This document shows positions 14,452 to 22,158 of a stretch of DNA of 27,091 nt, piece by piece (position 1 is the first letter of the stretch; each line of letters starts with the position of its first letter). The translations under genes were made by a program, and so were the position numbers. Source of the stretch: Pseudomonadota bacterium. Lineage in GTDB: Bacteria > Myxococcota > Polyangia > Polyangiales > Polyangiaceae. The notes below the pieces were generated by a model. The model ran no database searches. It was not told where the DNA came from and saw only the letters and a list, made by a program, of their open reading frames with translations. The stretch spans positions 1 to 27,091 of the forward strand of contig JAEZYO010000010.1 in the NCBI GenBank assembly GCA_023419055.1, given 5' to 3'.

Positions 14452-15195
14452 ATGGGGCGCGGTCGCGAGCTTGAATATCGAGTGGGCCGCTCGAGGGCCG
14501 AGCACGCGTCACTCAGGTTACGCGCGTACGGGCCAGGCGCCGAAGAGCCGAAGATCGATCTCCTGGGGCAGCGCGATCCGGCGGTGACCGAGGGCAGGAT
14601 CGCCTCCGGCTGGGAGCGACTCGCGGTGCAGACGCGCAGTGACCACGGCTTGCGGCTCTTCGAGCTCGAGCCCGCTGACGAGCCGAACAAGGTCATGTTC
14701 CACGGGTTCCACGTCCAGGGCCCATTCCGGATCGCGACCACGGTGAACGACTCGCGGGTGGCCGAGGAAAGGTTCGACGCGCCGCCGGATCCGGTGCTGA
14801 CGCTCGAACAGGCTCGCAAGCGGGTGAAGCGCGACCCGCTTCGGGCAACGCTCACGATCGCGAACACGGAGCCGCCGATGGACGCTCCGTGGGTGCGGCG
14901 CATCCGCTTGAAGGGGGCGTGGATTTACGTGCACCCCGAGAACGAGCGCCGCGCCGTCGCGTTCCAGGAGGGGCTGCGCACCGGAACGCTCGGCATTCCG
15001 CGAGGCAGAGCGGCCAAGCCCGCTCAGAAGCGCGCGGCCGTCGAGCGCCTGCTCGCGACGTGGGAGCGTGCTGAGCACCAGCGCCTCGGGCAGCTCATCG
15101 TGAAGGCGTGCGGCGATCGCGATCTGTTCGATCTCGAAGACGAAGACTTGATCGGGCTGCTCGAACGGTTTTCCGAGCGAGCGTCCGACAGGTGA
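14452..15195 (+). CDS. Hypothetical protein, 247 aa
   Basis: I do not recognise the family. It is a soluble, charged protein with a strong ribosome site (AGGAGGAGG, six to eight bases before the ATG). The N-terminal half contains beta-like segments (WERLAVQTRSDHGLRLFELE; NKVMFHGFHVQGPFRIATTV). The C-terminal 80 residues are helical, with AQKRAAVERLLATWERAEH, and end in an acidic segment (DRDLFDLEDEDLIGLLERF). There is no signal peptide, membrane segment or cysteine cluster. A long minus-strand frame over the same stretch is treated as its shadow. It lies alone between intergenic regions, so operon context offers no clue. Confidence 0.75.
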   Translation: MGRGRELEYRVGRSRAEHASLRLRAYGPGAEEPKIDLLGQRDPAVTEGRIASGWERLAVQTRSDHGLRLFELEPADEPNKVMFHGFHVQGPFRIATTVNDSRVAEERFDAPPDPVLTLEQARKRVKRDPLRATLTIANTEPPMDAPWVRRIRLKGAWIYVHPENERRAVAFQEGLRTGTLGIPRGRAAKPAQKRAAVERLLATWERAEHQRLGQLIVKACGDRDLFDLEDEDLIGLLERFSERASDR

Positions 15196-15313
15196 CGACA
15201 CGCGGGGCCATTCGTCGGGCGCGCGGCAGCCGTGGAAAATGACGCGCCGTCCGCGGCGGCCTCGCTGCTAAGAGCCGGTCATGCAAGGAGCAGCAACATT
15301 CCTGGGAGTGCCC

Positions 15314-15937
15314 ATGGCTCTTCGTAGAACCGTACGTCGTGCCGGGTGCTTGGCGACTCTCGTGTTTGCCGCGCCGTGTCTGCTCGCTTGCGGCGGGTCC
15401 GGCGGTTCGGACGACGACGACGGCGGGCTACCGAGCGCGACGAGCGGCGGTGCCGGGAGCGGCGGTGCCGGGAGCGGCGGCTCTGGGGCTCTCGGAGGGG
15501 CCTCCTCGTCCTTCCTTCCGTGCGCAGGTGACACGCCCTTTCATCTCGTGGGCGACGCGGACGGCGAAGCGATCGAGCTTTCGGACGCACCGACCACCGG
15601 TGGCTTCTCTCAGCAGAGCAATCCCCCCGGACCGCACTTCCGGATCCCCAACGCGACCGCCGAAGACGACGAACAGCTGGTCGTCGTCTACCTGACTTGG
15701 GACCAAGTCGTGGCGAGCGGTGAAGTTGCTCCGGTCGAGGGCTGGGTGCGTCTGCCGCTCGGCGGTGCGCTCGCCGGAGAGACGATTTGCGCGGGGAGCG
15801 GGAGCGTAATGACGATTCCGGCTGGCGAAGACGAGGTTGCCCGGGGAAGCTTCCAGTTTCGCTTGCTCGGTCTCTCGCGGGGTACCGACTGCGCCGAGCC
15901 CGTCGCGGGCGAGCTCCAGGGCTGCTGGCGGAACTAG
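15314..15937 (+). CDS. Small lipoprotein with Gly/Ser linker
   Basis: A 207-residue predicted outer-membrane or surface lipoprotein. The ATG at 15314 follows GGGAG at a good distance and directly precedes a signal peptide (MALRRTVRRAGCLATLVFAA) ending in a good lipobox LLAC, with lipid attachment at Cys 26. A CGGSGG and DDDDGG linker and repeated Gly-Ala-Gly-Ser units follow, a hallmark of myxobacterial lipoproteins. The mature domain (about residues 60-205) has beta-like segments such as TPFHLVGDADGEAIELSDAP and EDDEQLVVVYLTWDQVV, and two late cysteines. No known domain is recognised. An in-frame ATG at 15281 is less likely. Confidence 0.82.
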   Translation: MALRRTVRRAGCLATLVFAAPCLLACGGSGGSDDDDGGLPSATSGGAGSGGAGSGGSGALGGASSSFLPCAGDTPFHLVGDADGEAIELSDAPTTGGFSQQSNPPGPHFRIPNATAEDDEQLVVVYLTWDQVVASGEVAPVEGWVRLPLGGALAGETICAGSGSVMTIPAGEDEVARGSFQFRLLGLSRGTDCAEPVAGELQGCWRN

Positions 15938-15993
15938 ACCGGCGCTTCGAGCGGCTCCGGTCGAAAGGCCTGGCCTCTTCGCTCTCGGTGGTA

Positions 15994-16011
15994 CCCTGTA
16001 AGGTCACAGGG
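15994..16011. promoter_or_regulatory. 6-6-6 perfect inverted repeat before hybrid kinase
   Basis: CCCTGT (15994-15999), AAGGTC, ACAGGG (16006-16011), ending 26 bases before the kinase ATG. Candidate operator or leader hairpin. Upstream AGGCC-T-GGCCT at 15966-15976 is a further short palindrome just after the lipoprotein stop. Confidence 0.35.
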
Positions 16012-16037
16012 AGGCGCGCCCGAAGCGCAGGGCACGT

Positions 16038-19000
16038 ATGCTCGCTCAGATGGAGGACCTCGGGATCGGTATTCCAGGAGTTGCGTGGAAGGCGGACGCT
16101 TCGACGTTCGATTTCACGTCCGTCGAGGCGGATCCCGCGGCGCTGCTCGGGTACTCCGCGGAAGCGTGGCTCGCTCCTGGCTTTTGGCGCGAGCACCTCC
16201 ATCCCGACGATCGAAAGCGCGCTCTTCTCGTGCGCGCCGAGTTGGTAGAAGCGAAGCGAAGTGGGCGTCAGGACTATCGCTTGCTCGCGGCCGACGGTCA
16301 GGCTCGCTGGCTAAGAGAGAGCGCGACGGCGGTGGTCGACGCGGAGGGAGTCGCACGGCTGCGAGGCAGCTTGATCGACATCACCGATCTCAAGAGCGTG
16401 GAACGCGAGCTCGGCGGCCAGCGCCCAACGGAGGGTGCCGCCTCTCTGCACCTCTGGTTCCTCGAGAGCTTGGATCAGGTAAACCAGGCCATTCAGGGGG
16501 CGAGCGATCTCGAGCAGATGACGCGCGACGTGCTCGAGGTCGTGTTGCGCACCTTCTCGGTAGAGCGCGCCTGGCTGATCTATCCCTGCGATCCCGACTC
16601 ACCGACCTGGAGGGTCCCGTTCGAGCGAACGCACCCCGACTACCCGGGTGCGCTCTCGGTCCGGCTGGAAGAAAAGATGACCAGCGAAGGAGCCGAGGTG
16701 ATTCGCGCCACGCTTCGAGAGAACGCCCCCGTCACCTTCGGTCCGGGCTCTGCTCTCCCGCTGCCCCCGGCGCTGGAGGCCTTTCGGGTTCGCTCGATGA
16801 TGTGCACGGCGATCTTCCCGAACGTGGACCGACCGTACCTCTTCGGAGTGCACCAGTGCTCCCGCTCGCGCATCTTCAGCGAAGAGGAGTGCCGGCTTTT
16901 CCAGGAGATTGGCCGCCGCCTGGCGGCGGGCCTGACCAGCCTGTTCGTGGTCCGTCGCCTGAAGGAGAGCCAAAAGAAGCTCGCGCAAGCTCAGGAGCTC
17001 GCGCACTTGGGTCACTGGCAGTTCGACCTGCAAACGAACTCCGCGGAGCTGTCCGCGACCACCTACCGGATCCTGGGCTTGTCGCCCGATCCTCCGATCG
17101 AAGACGTTGCCACGTGCACCCGGCTCTGGGAGGAGAAGATCCACCCGGACGAGCTCCTTGCCGTGCGCCAGGCGATCAACTCCGCTCTCGAGCAAGGCAA
17201 GCGGTTCGAGCTCGAATATCGCCTGCTCCTACCCGGCGGTGAGCTCCGGGTGGTCCACAGCACCGGCGAGATGACGCGCGACGCCGCGGGAGCGCCCTTT
17301 CGCGTCTTCGGCTACGTGCAGGACGTGACCGAGCGCCGGCGCGTAGAAGACGAGCTCCGTGCGAGCGAGACGCGCTTTCGTCTGTTCGTGGACCACGCGA
17401 CGGACGCCTTCTTCCTGCACGACGAGAACGGCCTCGTCGTGGACGTGAATCGCCACGGCTGCGAGGCGCTCGGGTTCTCGCGGGAGGAGATGATCGGGAT
17501 GAGCGCGGTGGAGTACGACGCTGAGCTCCAGCCAGCCGAGATGGAACGCATGATCCGAGAGTTCGAGGTCGGCAAGCTCTACACGTTCGACACGCGACAC
17601 CGCCGAAAGGACGGCTCGACGTTCCCGGTGGAGGTGCGCTTGCGGCCCTTTCGAGAGGGCGGCCGACAGTTCGCGGTCGCGCTCGCGCGCGACATCACCG
17701 AACGCTTGCGGACGGAGCGCGCGCTCGTCGAGAGCCACAGCCTGCTCAACTCCATCGTCGAAGGGACCTCGGACGCGGTCTTCGTCAAAGATCTCGACGG
17801 GCGCTACGTGATGATCAACTCCGCCGGCGCTCGCCTGCTCGGCAAGCCGCAGGGTGAAATCATCGGCAAGGACGACCGCGCCGTATTTTCTCCGGACACC
17901 GTGCAGCAAGTCCTGGAGCACGATCGCATCGCGCTGCAGCTCGAGCATCCGCGCACCTTCGAGGAGGTGCTGACCGCCGCGGGCCAGACTCGCACCTACC
18001 TTGCCACCAAGGGCGCCCGCCGTGACGCGCGAGGGGAGGTCACGGGCTTGATCGGCATCTCGCGCGACGTCACGGAGCTGAAGCGGCTCGAAGAACAGCT
18101 GCGGCAAGCGCAAAAGATGGAAGCCATTGGTCGCCTCGCTGGCGGCGTGGCTCACGACTTCAACAACCTCCTCACCGCGATCAGCGGGTACACCGAGCTC
18201 GTGGTCTCCGATCTGTCCGAGGAGGACCCGAACCGCCCGCACCTGCACGAGGTGCTGAAGGCCGGGGAGCGCGCCACCACCTTGACCCGACAGCTCCTCG
18301 CCTTCAGCCGACAACAGATCCTGCACCCCACGGCGGTGAACCTCAACCAGCTGCTGCGCGGAGTCTGCCGTCTGCTCCGGCCCCTCATCGGTGAGGACAT
18401 CGAGCTCGAATTCGTGGCCGAGCCTCGCCTCGGCACGGTGCGCGTGGATCCCGGGCAGTTCGAGCATGCGATCATCAACCTCGCGGTCAACGCCCGCGAT
18501 GCCATGCCGGAAGGAGGCCGGATCGTGATCGAGACCAGCAACGTGGAGCTCGACGCAGCAGACGCCGCCCGCTACGAAGACGCTCGCGCCGGACGCTACG
18601 TCCTGGTCGCCGTCAGCGATACCGGCCACGGTATGGATCACGGCGTCAGGGCGCGCATCTTCGAGCCGTTCTTCACGACGAAGGCCCCGGGGAAGGGCAC
18701 GGGGCTAGGCCTGGCGATGGTCTACGGGTTCGTGAAGCAGTCCGGTGGGCAGGTCGAGGTCAGCAGCGAGCCTTCGCGGGGGACCACGTTCCAGATCTAC
18801 TTGCCGCTCGTGAGCGACGCCGCTCCGCAAAGCGTCGCGCCGACCGCGTTGACCCGCGTCCCCACCGGCAAGGAGACTATTTTGCTCGTGGAGGACGAGC
18901 GCGCGGTGCGCAGCCTCTCGAGGCTCGTGCTCGAGTCGCACGGCTACGTCGTGCTCGAAGCGTCCGATGGCCTCTCGGCGCTCGAGGTCGCCGAACGCCA

Positions 19001-19265
19001 CGAGGACAAGATCGATCTCTTGGTCACCGACCTCGTGATGCCCAAAATGGGCGGCCGCGACCTCGCGAAGCTCCTCTCCGAAGCTCGCCCCGAGTTGAAG
19101 GTCCTGCTCACCTCCGGATACACGGACCAGCTTGCGCTCGACAACGACGAGCTCGCCGTCGAAGTTACCTTCCTGCAGAAGCCGTACGGTCCTATCAAGC
19201 TCGCCGCCACGGTCCGGCAGGTGCTCGACTCCGCGACCAAAACCGACGAACGGGATACGGAGTAA
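16038..19265 (+). CDS. PAS/GAF hybrid histidine kinase with C-terminal receiver
   Basis: A 1075-residue cytosolic sensor kinase without transmembrane segments. Domains in order: PAS/PAC (about 10-125), GAF (about 150-305), PAS (about 315-435), PAS (about 445-560), PAS (about 565-690), HisKA with the phospho-accepting His 706 in GGVAHDFNNLLTAISGY, HATPase (about 800-920: INLAVNARDAMPEGG, DTGHGMD, FEPFFTTK, GKGTGLGLAMVYG), and a receiver (about 945-1066) with acidic TILLVEDERA, phospho-Asp 998 in LLVTDLVMPKMGG, LTSGYTD, and Lys in FLQKPYG. All key residues are present, so it should phosphorylate its own receiver; the output partner and signal are unknown. The arsR promoter follows 35 bases after its stop, so an arsenic link is possible but unproven. 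Confidence 0.95.
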   Translation: MLAQMEDLGIGIPGVAWKADASTFDFTSVEADPAALLGYSAEAWLAPGFWREHLHPDDRKRALLVRAELVEAKRSGRQDYRLLAADGQARWLRESATAVVDAEGVARLRGSLIDITDLKSVERELGGQRPTEGAASLHLWFLESLDQVNQAIQGASDLEQMTRDVLEVVLRTFSVERAWLIYPCDPDSPTWRVPFERTHPDYPGALSVRLEEKMTSEGAEVIRATLRENAPVTFGPGSALPLPPALEAFRVRSMMCTAIFPNVDRPYLFGVHQCSRSRIFSEEECRLFQEIGRRLAAGLTSLFVVRRLKESQKKLAQAQELAHLGHWQFDLQTNSAELSATTYRILGLSPDPPIEDVATCTRLWEEKIHPDELLAVRQAINSALEQGKRFELEYRLLLPGGELRVVHSTGEMTRDAAGAPFRVFGYVQDVTERRRVEDELRASETRFRLFVDHATDAFFLHDENGLVVDVNRHGCEALGFSREEMIGMSAVEYDAELQPAEMERMIREFEVGKLYTFDTRHRRKDGSTFPVEVRLRPFREGGRQFAVALARDITERLRTERALVESHSLLNSIVEGTSDAVFVKDLDGRYVMINSAGARLLGKPQGEIIGKDDRAVFSPDTVQQVLEHDRIALQLEHPRTFEEVLTAAGQTRTYLATKGARRDARGEVTGLIGISRDVTELKRLEEQLRQAQKMEAIGRLAGGVAHDFNNLLTAISGYTELVVSDLSEEDPNRPHLHEVLKAGERATTLTRQLLAFSRQQILHPTAVNLNQLLRGVCRLLRPLIGEDIELEFVAEPRLGTVRVDPGQFEHAIINLAVNARDAMPEGGRIVIETSNVELDAADAARYEDARAGRYVLVAVSDTGHGMDHGVRARIFEPFFTTKAPGKGTGLGLAMVYGFVKQSGGQVEVSSEPSRGTTFQIYLPLVSDAAPQSVAPTALTRVPTGKETILLVEDERAVRSLSRLVLESHGYVVLEASDGLSALEVAERHEDKIDLLVTDLVMPKMGGRDLAKLLSEARPELKVLLTSGYTDQLALDNDELAVEVTFLQKPYGPIKLAATVRQVLDSATKTDERDTE

Positions 19266-19299
19266 CCCCTCTATCGACGGCCAATCCCTGCTTGCTAGC

Positions 19300-19327
19300 T
19301 TACTTCGAAAATATTAGAAATAGGTTC
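19300..19327 (+). promoter_or_regulatory. A/T-rich arsR promoter/operator candidate
   Basis: The segment from 19300 to 19323, including TTCGAAAATATTAGAA (19304-19319), is the most A/T-rich patch of the neighbourhood. It holds an imperfect TTC..GAA symmetry and CGAA...TTCG arms, resembling ArsR/SmtB operators. It lies directly before the GTG at 19328, so if it is a promoter the arsR transcript may be nearly leaderless. Confidence 0.45.
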
Positions 19328-19636
19328 GTGGCCTCCAAGCTCGAACGCCACTCGGAGCAGCTCGCCGCGCTCGGTCACCCCGTGCGGCTCGCTATCCTGC
19401 GCTTCGTGGTGCAAGGGGATCGGAGCGGTACGGCGGCCGGCGACATTCAGGCTCACCTCGACTTGCCGGCCTCCACCCTCAGTCATCACCTGAAGCGCCT
19501 CGTGGACGCAAACCTCCTAGCCACGCGCGGCGAAGGCACGTTCCACTACTACTCCGCCCTCTACGACTCGCTGCGCACGCTGACCGACTACCTCTGGGAG
19601 GACTGCTGCAAGCGTGGCAGGGACCAATGCTGCTGA
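19328..19636 (+). CDS. arsR: ArsR-family metalloid-responsive repressor
   Basis: A 102-residue winged-helix repressor that should bind the ars promoter and release it on binding arsenite. The ArsR core is clear: LAALGHPVRLAILRFVV, helix-turn-helix LPASTLSHHLKRLVDANLL, wing TRGEGTFHYYSAL. It ends DCCKRGRDQCC, with Cys 93, 94, 101 and 102; paired C-terminal cysteines are the As(III) site in the AfArsR branch, which differs from the CVC site of the E. coli type. A TTG at 19292 is in frame, but the added codons cover the A/T-rich operator-like patch, so I favour the GTG. Downstream are arsC, arsN2, arsM and a sigma gene in the same direction. Confidence 0.9.
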   Translation: MASKLERHSEQLAALGHPVRLAILRFVVQGDRSGTAAGDIQAHLDLPASTLSHHLKRLVDANLLATRGEGTFHYYSALYDSLRTLTDYLWEDCCKRGRDQCC

Positions 19637-19681
19637 ACATCTCTGGCTGAACCGGGCCGAGCCCCGAAACAGGAGTCAGCA

Positions 19682-20095
19682 ATGACCGATAAACCGGCCG
19701 TCCTCGTCTTGTTCGCCTGCGTTCACAACGCCGGTCGCTCTCAAATGGCCGCCGCCTGGTTCCGTCACCTCGCCGATCCGGCGAAGGCGCGCGCCGTCTC
19801 GGCGGGCACGGCGCCGGGTAGCCGCGTGCACCCCGAGGTGGTGGAGGCGATGAAGGAGGTCGGAATCGATCTCTCCTCCGAAAGTCCGCAGCTTCTCTCG
19901 GACGAGCTCGCGTCCACGTCGTCGCTGCTCGTCACCATGGGCTGCGGCGAGGCCTGCCCTCATGTACCCGGCCTTCGGCGCCTCGACTGGCCGCTCGAAG
20001 ATCCCAAGGGCAAACCCCTCGAACGTGTGCGGAAGATCCGCGACGAGGTGAAGGCTCGCGTCCAGCAGCTCCTAGAGGACCAACGATGGAACTGA
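19682..20095 (+). CDS. arsC: Arsenate reductase, LMW-phosphatase fold
   Basis: A 137-residue cytosolic enzyme reducing arsenate to arsenite. The P-loop is CVHNAGRSQ with nucleophile Cys 13, Asn 16, Arg 19 and Ser 20. The acid/Asp loop is DWPLEDP (Asp 107 the likely general acid). A second Cys pair occurs in TMGCGEACP (Cys 88 and Cys 92), a four-residue spacing as in the actinobacterial-type MGCGD.CP enzymes rather than the longer spacing of plasmid pI258 ArsC, so the reductant (thioredoxin or a thiol) is not fixed. AGGAG lies six bases before the ATG. It overlaps arsN2 by ten bases. Confidence 0.95.
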   Translation: MTDKPAVLVLFACVHNAGRSQMAAAWFRHLADPAKARAVSAGTAPGSRVHPEVVEAMKEVGIDLSSESPQLLSDELASTSSLLVTMGCGEACPHVPGLRRLDWPLEDPKGKPLERVRKIRDEVKARVQQLLEDQRWN

Positions 20096-20532
20096 CCGCT
20101 GTCAGCTTGGAGGTCGCGCGAGCGACCGACGCTCCGCTGGTGCGAGGGCTGCTCGCGACCTCCGGCTTGTCGCTGGAGGGCCTGTCAGACCAGTTTCCCT
20201 CCGCCTACGTGGTCGCGTTCGCCCGGGGAGTGGTGGTCGGTGCGGCTGGGCTCGAGAGTTACGGTACCGTCGGGCTGTTGCGGTCGGTCGCGGTCACCGA
20301 CGGGCTCCGCTCGCGCGGTGTGGGGCGTCGCCTCGTGGAAGACCGGCTCGCGCGGGCACGAACCGAGAGCCTGGAGCGGGTGTTTCTGCTCACGACCACC
20401 GCGGCGCCGTATTTCGAACGCCTGGGTTTTCGGCGTACGGAGCGGGCGTCGGTTCCCGCCGCGCTTGCCGCTGCGCCGGAGTTCGCCTTCGCGTGTCCGG
20501 CCTCGGCGGCGTGCCTGGTCTTCACTCTCTGA
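20086..20532 (+). CDS. arsN2: ArsN2-type GNAT acetyltransferase in ars operon
   Basis: A 148-residue GNAT protein matching the ArsN2 pattern: VVAFARGVVVGAAGLESYG, TVGLLRSVAV, acetyl-CoA loop RSRGVGRRLV (about 75-84), LLTTTAAPYFERLGF, and a C-terminal EFAFACPASAACLV with two cysteines (137 and 143). Related ArsN1 enzymes acetylate arsinothricin; the substrate of ArsN2 is not settled, so the role in resistance is inferred. It overlaps arsC by ten bases, strongly suggesting coupled translation. The gap to arsM (54 bases) is the widest in the operon core. Confidence 0.85.
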   Translation: MELTAVSLEVARATDAPLVRGLLATSGLSLEGLSDQFPSAYVVAFARGVVVGAAGLESYGTVGLLRSVAVTDGLRSRGVGRRLVEDRLARARTESLERVFLLTTTAAPYFERLGFRRTERASVPAALAAAPEFAFACPASAACLVFTL

Positions 20533-20586
20533 AGATTTCTTGCGTCCATTCGGGCGACGTCCCGTCTTCGAGAGCAGGAGGTCACG

Positions 20587-21420
20587 ATGACTCAATCTCG
20601 AGACGAAGTTCGAAACACGGTGCGAGAACACTACGGCAAGGTCGCGCAGAGCAACGGAACCCTGGGGTGCGCGCCTGGTTGCTGCGCGCCGGGGGCCAAG
20701 CCAGGGTCGAGCCTCGCGCTCGGCTACTCAGAGTCGGATTTGAACGCCGTTCCCGAGGGAGCGGACCTCGGGCTCGGCTGCGGAAACCCTCAGGCGATAG
20801 CGTCGCTGAGATCGGGGGAGACCGTGCTCGACCTCGGGAGCGGGGCGGGCTTCGACTGCTTCCTGGCGTCGAAGCAGGTGGGCGCTACGGGATCGGTGAT
20901 CGGTGTCGACATGACCCCCGAAATGGTCACCAAAGCCCGCGAGAACGCGCGCAAGGTGGGCGCCACCAACGTGGAATTTCGCCTGGGTGAGATCGAGCGC
21001 TTGCCGGTTTCGGACGCTTCGGTGGACGTCATCCTGTCGAATTGCGTCATCAACCTCTCGCCGAGCAAGCGCGAGGTGTTCCAGGAAGCTTTCCGGGTGC
21101 TGCGTCCCGGCGGTCGCTTGGCCATCTCGGACGTCGTCGCCACCGGCCCCATCCCCGAGCACCTGCGCTCGTCGGTCATTGCCTTGAGTGGCTGCGTGTC
21201 GGGGGCGGCGGAGGTGAGCCAGATCGAAACCTGGCTCGCCGAGGCTGGCTTCGAGGCGATCGGCGTCCAACCGAAACCGGAGAGCCGAGCGTTCATCGCG
21301 GATTGGCTTCCAGGTTCGGGCGTCGAGCAGCACGTCGTCTCGGCGACCATCGAAGCGCGCAAGCCCGAGGCGAGCAAGTCGTGCTGCGGCCCGAGCTGCT
21401 GCCAGAAAGGCGCCGCGTAA
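20587..21420 (+). CDS. arsM: Arsenite S-adenosylmethionine methyltransferase
   Basis: A 277-residue class I methyltransferase that should convert arsenite to methylated, partly volatile arsenicals using S-adenosylmethionine. SAM motif I is [11 protein letters not shown] (80-90), with GVDMTPEMV following. Conserved arsenic-binding cysteines are visible at 65 (GLGCGNP), 153 (SNCVINL) and 203 (LSGCVSG), the equivalents of the known CmArsM set. Extra cysteines lie at 28, 32, 33 (GCAPGCCAP) and in the tail at 266, 267, 271, 272 (SCCGPSCCQ). A full Shine-Dalgarno AGGAGG lies five bases before the ATG. The stop TAA overlaps the next ATG by one base. Intact and full-length. Confidence 0.96.
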   Translation: MTQSRDEVRNTVREHYGKVAQSNGTLGCAPGCCAPGAKPGSSLALGYSESDLNAVPEGADLGLGCGNPQAIASLRSGETVLDLGSGAGFDCFLASKQVGATGSVIGVDMTPEMVTKARENARKVGATNVEFRLGEIERLPVSDASVDVILSNCVINLSPSKREVFQEAFRVLRPGGRLAISDVVATGPIPEHLRSSVIALSGCVSGAAEVSQIETWLAEAGFEAIGVQPKPESRAFIADWLPGSGVEQHVVSATIEARKPEASKSCCGPSCCQKGAA

Positions 21421-22001
21421 TGCCGAGCGAGGTCACGCGTTCCGCGCACCGTGAGCTCGAGCAACGGCTCAGGCCCTTCGTGGCGCGCCGCGTGGCCTCT
21501 TCGGACGTCGACGACGTGCTCCAAGACGTCTTCGTCCGCCTGCACCGAGCGCTCCCGGAGCTCCGCGACGAGGAGCGCTTCGGCGCCTGGATGTACCGGG
21601 TGGCGAAGAGCGCGGTCGCCGAACACCATCGAAAGCGCGCGCGTCACCCGCTCACGCAGGGCGAGCCCGAAGACGTGGCGGCGCCGCTCGACGGAGACGA
21701 CGAGGCAGCCGGCGAGTGCGCGCTCGCGGGCTACCTCGTCCCCTTGATCGCGCGCTTGCCCTCGCCGTACAGGGAGGCGCTGACCCTGACCGAGCTCGAA
21801 GGCATGACACAGCACGCCGCGTCGGAAATGCTCGGTTTGTCGGTGTCGGGAATGAAGTCCCGCGTCCAGCGCGGCCGTGAGAAGCTGCGCGAGCTCGTGG
21901 ACGAATGCTGCAAGATCGACCTCGACGTGAGAGGGCGCGTGCTCGACTGCGAGCCGCGAGACAGCGCTCGATGTCGCTGCCGAAAGGACGAGAGCTCGTG
22001 A
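21420..22001 (+). CDS. sigZ: SigZ-like ECF sigma factor with Cys-rich tail
   Basis: A 193-residue alternative sigma factor directing RNA polymerase to a special promoter set. Region 2 is seen in DVDDVLQDVFVRLHRAL and FGAWMYRVAKSAVAEHHRKR; region 4 in LPSPYREALTLTELEGMTQH and LGLSVSGMKSRVQRGREKL. The tail contains a CC pair at 163-164 followed by KIDLDVRGRVLDCEP and RCRC, six cysteines in total from residue 100 on. Related SigZ proteins carry a similar CC..D.RG segment; a thiol or metalloid sensing role is an inference. The ATG overlaps the arsM stop (TAATG), so it is translationally coupled to arsenic methylation. No anti-sigma gene is visible. Confidence 0.88.
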   Translation: MPSEVTRSAHRELEQRLRPFVARRVASSDVDDVLQDVFVRLHRALPELRDEERFGAWMYRVAKSAVAEHHRKRARHPLTQGEPEDVAAPLDGDDEAAGECALAGYLVPLIARLPSPYREALTLTELEGMTQHAASEMLGLSVSGMKSRVQRGREKLRELVDECCKIDLDVRGRVLDCEPRDSARCRCRKDESS

Positions 22002-22025
22002 AGTTCGGGGCGTCGCGCTTCATCC

Positions 22026-22044
22026 GCCCCACTCGCGGTGGGGC
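22026..22044 (+). terminator. Strong GC hairpin just after the sigma gene
   Basis: GCCCCAC-TCGCG-GTGGGGC, seven perfect pairs, starting 25 bases after the stop. There is no following T-run, so it is either a weak or factor-dependent terminator or a 3-prime end stabiliser of the ars transcript. Confidence 0.5.
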
Positions 22045-22068
22045 AAGCTGCAACATTCTCCTGCCTTG

Positions 22069-22148
22069 TTGTACATCCTCGCCATAGTCGCGTGGTTTCG
22101 AGGCATCGCGGCGAACAAGGGACTTGGATTCTCGTATCCCCTCGTCTA
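22069..22148 (+). promoter_or_regulatory. Candidate promoter blocks of family B copy 2
   Basis: TTGTACA (22069-22075), 48 bases, TTGGATTC (22124-22131), nine bases, CTCGTCTA (22141-22148), ten bases, ATG at 22159. The same blocks precede family B copy 1 with spacing 47/9/10. The CGTC within the last block resembles -10 elements of ECF sigma promoters, a weak hint toward the adjacent sigma gene. Confidence 0.55.
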
Positions 22149-22158
22149 CACGCGGACC

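Noticed and set aside
14518..15201. 227-codon minus-strand frame opposite the 247-aa hypothetical protein
   Set aside because: The plus-strand frame has AGGAGGAGG before its ATG and balanced composition; the minus frame lacks both.
17229..18641. 470-codon minus-strand frame inside the histidine kinase
   Set aside because: The kinase frame carries all H, N, G and receiver motifs; the antisense frame is His/Val/Arg-rich noise.
21998..22087. Possible 29-codon gene beginning GTG at the sigma stop and containing a CC pair
   Set aside because: It spans the GC hairpin and the TTGTACA block and has no independent support.
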